10,952 nucleotides of DNA, taken from assembly GCA_041687475.1 (NCBI GenBank), contig JAWLBW010000146.1, positions 1-10,952 on the forward strand, read 5' to 3'. The position numbers and the translations under genes are program-made. Shown in pieces: positions 7,493 through 10,952 of the stretch; the first letter of the stretch is position 1; every line of letters begins with the position of its first letter. The DNA comes from JAWLBW01 sp041687475 (GTDB lineage: Bacteria; J088; JAWLBW01). Under the pieces are notes generated by a model. The model did no database searches and was not told the DNA's origin. It was given only the letters and a program-made list of their open reading frames with translations.

Positions 7493-7524
7493 GCCTTTCT
7501 CGAATAATCGCCCGACAGTCTGCC

Positions 7525-7541
7525 GGCGCCCGGCGGGCGCC
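7525..7541 (-). other. GC-rich hairpin in the dprE1 leader
   Basis: A perfect 7-bp inverted repeat (GGCGCCC and GGGCGCC) with a 3-nt loop lies 33-49 bp upstream of the dprE1 ATG, in the 155-bp divergent region shared with the UbiA gene. It has no T run. It could be an RNA hairpin in the 5' leader or an operator; I recognise no known binding motif and find no convincing promoter pair around it. Confidence 0.4.
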
Positions 7542-7647
7542 CTCGTGCAGATTGACTCTTCGTCGGATAAGATAACTGAGCGGTGCTTTTTCATGCCGGC
7601 CCGAACCACATTTCCGCTCGAAAGCACAGCCTGAAGGTCACGTTCGC

Positions 7648-8535
7648 ATGCAGCCCACTTATTCTAACACCGACACAGCCGGTCGCCCCACCACGCTGCG
7701 AGGTATTACCCAGCTCATTCGCCCCCGCCAATGGGTCAAGAACGGTTTCGTCTTCGGTCCCCTCGTCTTTGCCGGCGAATTTCTGAATCTGCATTCCATT
7801 CAGCGCACGCTGCTGGCAGCGCTGATGTTCTGCATCGCCTCGTCGGCCGTGTACGTGGTGAACGATCTGGTCGACGTCGAAAACGACCGGCGCCACCCCA
7901 CGAAGCGCTTCAAGCGCCCTTTGGCCTCGGGCGCCGTAACGGTTCGCCACGCCATCACCCTCCTGGTCGGCCTGTATGGGCTGCTCACGGCAGGCTACTT
8001 TCTGCTGCCGTCCGTATCGCTGGTCATTCTGGGCTATCTGGCGCTGAACGTCGCCTACACCTTCGTGCTCAAGCACCAGCCGGTCATCGACATCTTCACC
8101 ATCGCGCTCGGCTTCGTGCTTCGTGTCTACGCGGGCGCCGTCGCCCTCGGGGTGCCGGTATCGGCGTGGATGTTCGTGACCACGTTGTGCCTGGCGCTGT
8201 ACCTGGCCGCCGTCAAACGCAGGCAGGAGCTCACGCAGAGCGGCGGAGAAGGGCGCAGCGTGCTCGGCAAATACACCCCCGGCCTGGTCGACCGCTACGC
8301 CGAAATGTCGGCCACCGGCGCGCTCGTTTTCTATAGCCTCTTCGTCATGTCGGCCCGCCCCGAAATGGTGGCCACCATTCCCTTCGTGCTCTTCGGCCTG
8401 TTCCGTTACTGGTTCGTCGTCGAAGCGCAGGATGGCGGAGAATCGCCCACCGACGCCCTACTCGGCGACTGGCAGCTTCTGCTTACCGTCGTGGGATGGA
8501 TCGGTGTTTGCGTCTGGACCCTGTGGCCCGCCTGA
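7648..8535 (+). CDS. ubiA: UbiA-family decaprenyl-phosphate phosphoribosyltransferase
   Basis: This 295-residue, multi-helix inner-membrane protein belongs to the Rv3806c branch of the UbiA superfamily. That enzyme joins phosphoribose from PRPP to polyprenyl phosphate, the first committed step to polyprenyl-phosphoryl arabinose. The N-terminal IRPRQWVKN (24-32) is followed by the metal-binding motif NDLVDVEND (72-80) and RRHPTKRFKRPLASG (81-95). The second conserved region is VIDIFTIALGFVLRVYAGA (146-164) with VSAW at 171-174, then KRRQE (190-194) and a C-terminal FRYWF. The ATG has GAAGG about 10 nt upstream. The gene diverges from dprE1, whose product works downstream of it. Its last 78 bp overlap the 3' end of the opposing arabinosyltransferase-like gene. 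The lipid chain length cannot be told from sequence, and the gene for the following phosphatase step is not in the window. Confidence 0.93.
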   Translation: MQPTYSNTDTAGRPTTLRGITQLIRPRQWVKNGFVFGPLVFAGEFLNLHSIQRTLLAALMFCIASSAVYVVNDLVDVENDRRHPTKRFKRPLASGAVTVRHAITLLVGLYGLLTAGYFLLPSVSLVILGYLALNVAYTFVLKHQPVIDIFTIALGFVLRVYAGAVALGVPVSAWMFVTTLCLALYLAAVKRRQELTQSGGEGRSVLGKYTPGLVDRYAEMSATGALVFYSLFVMSARPEMVATIPFVLFGLFRYWFVVEAQDGGESPTDALLGDWQLLLTVVGWIGVCVWTLWPA

Positions 8536-10467
8536 AGACTCGGCGGCTTTCCGATACTCGGCCTGCCAGATACGTCCTGTTTCCTTGACGAATTGGCCCG
8601 TCTGCAGGCGCGCCACGTCGGCAAACGGTATCGGCCGCGCGGCAAAGCAGCGGCCCGCCACCACGTGGCCGAAAGCGCCGAAGTTGAAGTTCAGGTTGGC
8701 CCGGTCCCGCGAGGGCGCGCCTTCGCCCGGAAACAGGTGAAGAAAGAACCGAGCCTCCAGATCCGTGGGGCGGCAATCGGACTTGAGATACACCACGCTG
8801 TCGTCGGTCAGGTACACCGAAAAGCGGTTTTCAAGAATCGGCTTTTTACCTGCAATTCCGGTGTAGGAAGCGATGAGCAAATCCAGTACGTCTTCGTGCA
8901 GGCGAGGGTTCCGGTACCCGTTCACAAGATAGCGGTCATACGCGTTTGCCTCGGGCCCGCTGAATAACCGCTGTAAACCGCTTTCCATACCGTGCGCCCT
9001 GAATTCGGGAAGGAAGCGATACGCGCTGCGAGCCACATAAGTGCAGTTACCGTCCGACCGGGCCCTGCAAGAGGCAAGCTCGGCAGCCAGGCGCTCGGTC
9101 GAAAGCGAACGCGAAAGGTCGTCGACCAGTCTGCGTTCGGCGGTGTCGGCGGCGGCGGTAACAGCCTTTCGGAACCAGATACCCGACAACACCGGTATGT
9201 CGCCGCATATGGACGTACGCGTCGTCTCTTCGCGCACCGCAACATAGCGTTCGCGAAAACGGTTGTCATTGAAAATCGTGTTGCGGTACTGGCACGACCA
9301 CGAGCCATGGCTTTCGAGAAGGTCGGGGGCCGCCCACTCGAAGAGATACTCGCTCAGAAGCGGCCCTTGGGGAATTTTCGCCATCAGCGGTGATCCGAGG
9401 CGCCCCAGGTCTACGACATTGAACTGCTTGTGCCAGCTCAGCACGCCCAGGTCGGGACTCGAAACGGTCGGGCGCCGGAGGCGTTCGGCTTCGGCGGCCT
9501 GTGCGAAAGCCCGGCGCACCTTGTCGAAACCGTTGGTCGAGCAACAGAGGTAGGCCGGCTCGTTCGGAATCGACAGGCCGGCCAACCAGACAAGAGGTAT
9601 CGCCAGCGCCGCGGTCGCCACCGATTGCCGGTTGACCCGCACCCGGGCAAGCACGACTGCCAGAATGAGCCCCGATACCAAGGCAAGTTGCGTCGTGGAA
9701 CGAACCGGATCGAGGCGTGTCTGCCCGAAGAGATACGGGTTGAAGTACGAGGTAACGATAAGGGAGAAAAGGAGAAGCAGCAAGAGATGCTGCCCACGCT
9801 CTTTTCGGATGTGAAACAGCAGAGGCAACAGGGCGGCCGCGACAAACGCGCCGTGTTCAAGCAGAATTCCGGCGCCCAGCTCAGCCGAGGCGGCGAGAAA
9901 GCTTTCGTCCGAGCTCATCCACAGACTGATGCGGTCCGACACCGAAATGGTCTGCGCGTAGGCCGTGTTGGGGAGTACGTCGCCGAAGTATGTGTAACGC
10001 CAGACATGAAAGCCGAGCCAGAGCAGAAAGACCGCAAAGGAAAAACCCAACGCCCGCGGGCTGCGCCGAGCCACAAGCCAGTAACCCGACCAGATCACCA
10101 GCAGCGGGGCTACGTGGTAAACGCTGTCGTGACGGCTGATCGTGGCCGCGAACACGACGGGTATCCACATCAGCGAAATATGCTCACGCCGTACCGAACC
10201 GACGATCACGAAGAGTACGGTAAGGAAGAGAACATGCGTGATAGCATTCTCCATTCCCGAGCCGTGCCACATGACGAAAGCATTGAGACCGGTTACAAAC
10301 ACCGCAGCCGCCGCCAACGTGACCAGGTTGCGAAGCGTGAACGCCCCGAGAATGCCCGCCACAATCACACCCAGCAGAAACGATGCAATTCGCGTCTGCA
10401 CCGCTGCGAAGGTCGCATAGCCCACGCCGGTAAGGGCATAGGCGGCCGCATACAGAAAAAACTGCAC
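8458..10467 (-). CDS. AftB-like GT-C arabinosyltransferase, main body (N-terminus severed by an in-frame TGA)
   Basis: This frame encodes a membrane glycosyltransferase of GT-C type. The first ~310 residues hold about ten hydrophobic helices; the rest is a soluble, probably periplasmic domain with several Cys. Likeness to mycobacterial AftB (GT89, uses polyprenyl-phosphoryl arabinose) rests on ordered landmarks: GSGMENAIT like its TSGLESG, SRHDSVYHV where AftB has RPEFAL, YFGDVLPNTAYAQ like YYGLLVPSTALAK, and DLGRLGSP near DQIGLVNP. The adjacent UbiA gene supports this, since Rv3805c and Rv3806c are neighbours in M. tuberculosis. The internal GTG at 10467 is not a credible true start: the same frame continues upstream with family-like sequence to the TGA at 10539-10537. 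The low-complexity tail overlaps the UbiA gene by 78 bp. As it stands this piece lacks the catalytic Asp-Asp and helix 1. Acceptor unknown. Confidence 0.8.
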   Translation of the reverse strand: MQFFLYAAAYALTGVGYATFAAVQTRIASFLLGVIVAGILGAFTLRNLVTLAAAAVFVTGLNAFVMWHGSGMENAITHVLFLTVLFVIVGSVRREHISLMWIPVVFAATISRHDSVYHVAPLLVIWSGYWLVARRSPRALGFSFAVFLLWLGFHVWRYTYFGDVLPNTAYAQTISVSDRISLWMSSDESFLAASAELGAGILLEHGAFVAAALLPLLFHIRKERGQHLLLLLLFSLIVTSYFNPYLFGQTRLDPVRSTTQLALVSGLILAVVLARVRVNRQSVATAALAIPLVWLAGLSIPNEPAYLCCSTNGFDKVRRAFAQAAEAERLRRPTVSSPDLGVLSWHKQFNVVDLGRLGSPLMAKIPQGPLLSEYLFEWAAPDLLESHGSWSCQYRNTIFNDNRFRERYVAVREETTRTSICGDIPVLSGIWFRKAVTAAADTAERRLVDDLSRSLSTERLAAELASCRARSDGNCTYVARSAYRFLPEFRAHGMESGLQRLFSGPEANAYDRYLVNGYRNPRLHEDVLDLLIASYTGIAGKKPILENRFSVYLTDDSVVYLKSDCRPTDLEARFFLHLFPGEGAPSRDRANLNFNFGAFGHVVAGRCFAARPIPFADVARLQTGQFVKETGRIWQAEYRKAAESSGGPQGPDANTDPSHDGKQKLPVAE

Positions 10468-10698
10468 CGGCGCCGAGAACCCTTCGACACGTTCGCCTGA
10501 CGGATTGACGCCGATGAAGCCATGGTCGACCCAGTTTCACGCGTGACTCATGGTAATCACACCATCGTCGCGCGACTGGTAGTAGTCGGCCGGCAAACCG
10601 CTGAAGGCTGCCTCGAACGCAAATAGAAAGACGATTCCGCCAAGAAGCAGAAAGAGCAGCGAACGCGTGGGGCGCAATGGCATGTCGGGCTGATTCAT
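10468..10698 (-). pseudogene. 5' end of the same AftB-like gene, cut by TGA at codon 54
   Basis: In the same reading frame as the downstream body, an ATG at 10698 begins MNQPDMPLRP, a hydrophobic helix (residues 14-30), and SRDDGVITMSHA. The codon after that is TGA (10539-10537). Beyond it the frame resumes at once with NWVDHGFIGVNP and GERVEGFSAP, which is family sequence. M. tuberculosis AftB has an Asp-Asp-Gly followed by an Arg-Asn pair and GERVE at the same spacing, so the TGA sits where Arg is expected; one change, CGA to TGA, explains it. The rest of the gene shows no frameshift or other stop. This fits a very recent nonsense mutation, a sequencing error, or readthrough. As read, only a 53-residue peptide would be made from this start. 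No strong ribosome site precedes the ATG. Confidence 0.85.
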
Positions 10699-10792
10699 AG
10701 GGGTACTGCCGGTAGCTGAGCCTTACAGCTTACACCAAAGCGATATGCCGACCAAGTCGCGTCCGGCCTTGGCGCCGGTTTCCGAGACATGG

Positions 10793-10822
10793 TTGTCGCT
10801 CTTCGGCGATACCTGATAACAT
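10793..10822 (+). promoter_or_regulatory. Possible promoter of tRNA-Ser(GGA)
   Basis: TTGTCG (10793-10798) and TAACAT (10817-10822) are 18 bp apart, each matching the sigma70 consensus at 4/6. They lie about 57 bp before the tRNA. Nothing better is visible in this gap, but the match is modest. Confidence 0.35.
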
Positions 10823-10879
10823 GATAGGTTTACGGCAGGTATCGGAACGAAACCGTCCGGGCATGCCGTCAGCCTTCAC

Positions 10880-10952
10880 GGAGAGGTGGCCGAGCGGCTG
10901 AAGGCACGCGACTGGAAATCGCGTAAACCTTAACGGGTTTCGAGGGTTCGAA
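10880..10952 (+). tRNA. tRNA-Ser, anticodon GGA (3' end beyond the window)
   Basis: The 5' acceptor strand GGAGAGG begins at 10880. The anticodon arm is CGCGA-CTGGAAA-TCGCG, giving GGA, which reads UCC and UCU. A class II variable arm (AAACC...GGGTTT) is followed by the start of the T arm, GAGGGTTCGAA, where the window ends. Its first 13 bases match the tRNA-Ser at 2364 and its remnant at 3792. Confidence 0.95.

Noticed and set aside
6056..7507. Plus-strand open frame of 483 codons
   Set aside because: It is the complement of the DprE1 gene and part of DprE2, which carry clear catalytic motifs.
9430..10500. Plus-strand open frame of 356 codons, Arg/His/Gln-rich
   Set aside because: It is antisense to the AftB-like gene; composition is typical of a shadow frame in GC-rich DNA.
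10537..10539. TGA as a programmed selenocysteine codon
   Set aside because: Relatives are expected to have Arg at this position, not Cys, and I see no clear SECIS-like hairpin just downstream; nonsense mutation is simpler.

Overview
The window is GC-rich bacterial DNA with no ribosomal or other clear phylogenetic marker, so the host cannot be named from sequence alone. A guanidine-II riboswitch, a large exported repeat protein and glycan genes point to a free-living bacterium, probably with a Gram-negative type envelope. The D-arabinose lipid genes would be standard in mycobacteria, but nothing else here looks mycobacterial. They have also been reported in some Gram-negative bacteria.

Layout. 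At 1-2003 (minus) is the 5' part of a very large exported protein with tandem ~99-residue Calx-beta-like repeats; it runs off the left edge. A 360-bp gap follows, ending in a good promoter for tRNA-Ser(CGA) (2364-2455) and a strong terminator. Next is a polysaccharide pyruvyl transferase family gene (2617-3783, plus). Just behind it lies a dead copy of the 5' half of the same tRNA-Ser (3792-3837). At 3922-4242 (minus) is a Gdx/SugE guanidinium exporter whose leader carries two ACGR-loop hairpins, a guanidine-II (mini-ykkC) riboswitch. A retinol-dehydrogenase-like SDR gene (4487-5368, plus) follows.

The right half is a D-arabinofuranose donor cassette. A DprE1-DprE2 pair (minus, 22 bp apart) is divergent from a UbiA-family decaprenyl-phosphate phosphoribosyltransferase (plus). 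That gene overlaps tail-to-tail with an AftB-like GT-C arabinosyltransferase (minus). Together UbiA, DprE1 and DprE2 would convert PRPP and polyprenyl phosphate into polyprenyl-phosphoryl arabinose, and the GT-C enzyme would use it on the periplasmic face. The phosphatase step (Rv3807c type) and a flippase are not in the window.

The most striking observation is that the GT-C gene really begins 231 bp upstream of its longest open frame. Its codon 54 is an in-frame TGA, where an arginine codon is expected, nine residues after the catalytic Asp-Asp motif. The window ends inside a second tRNA-Ser, with anticodon GGA.
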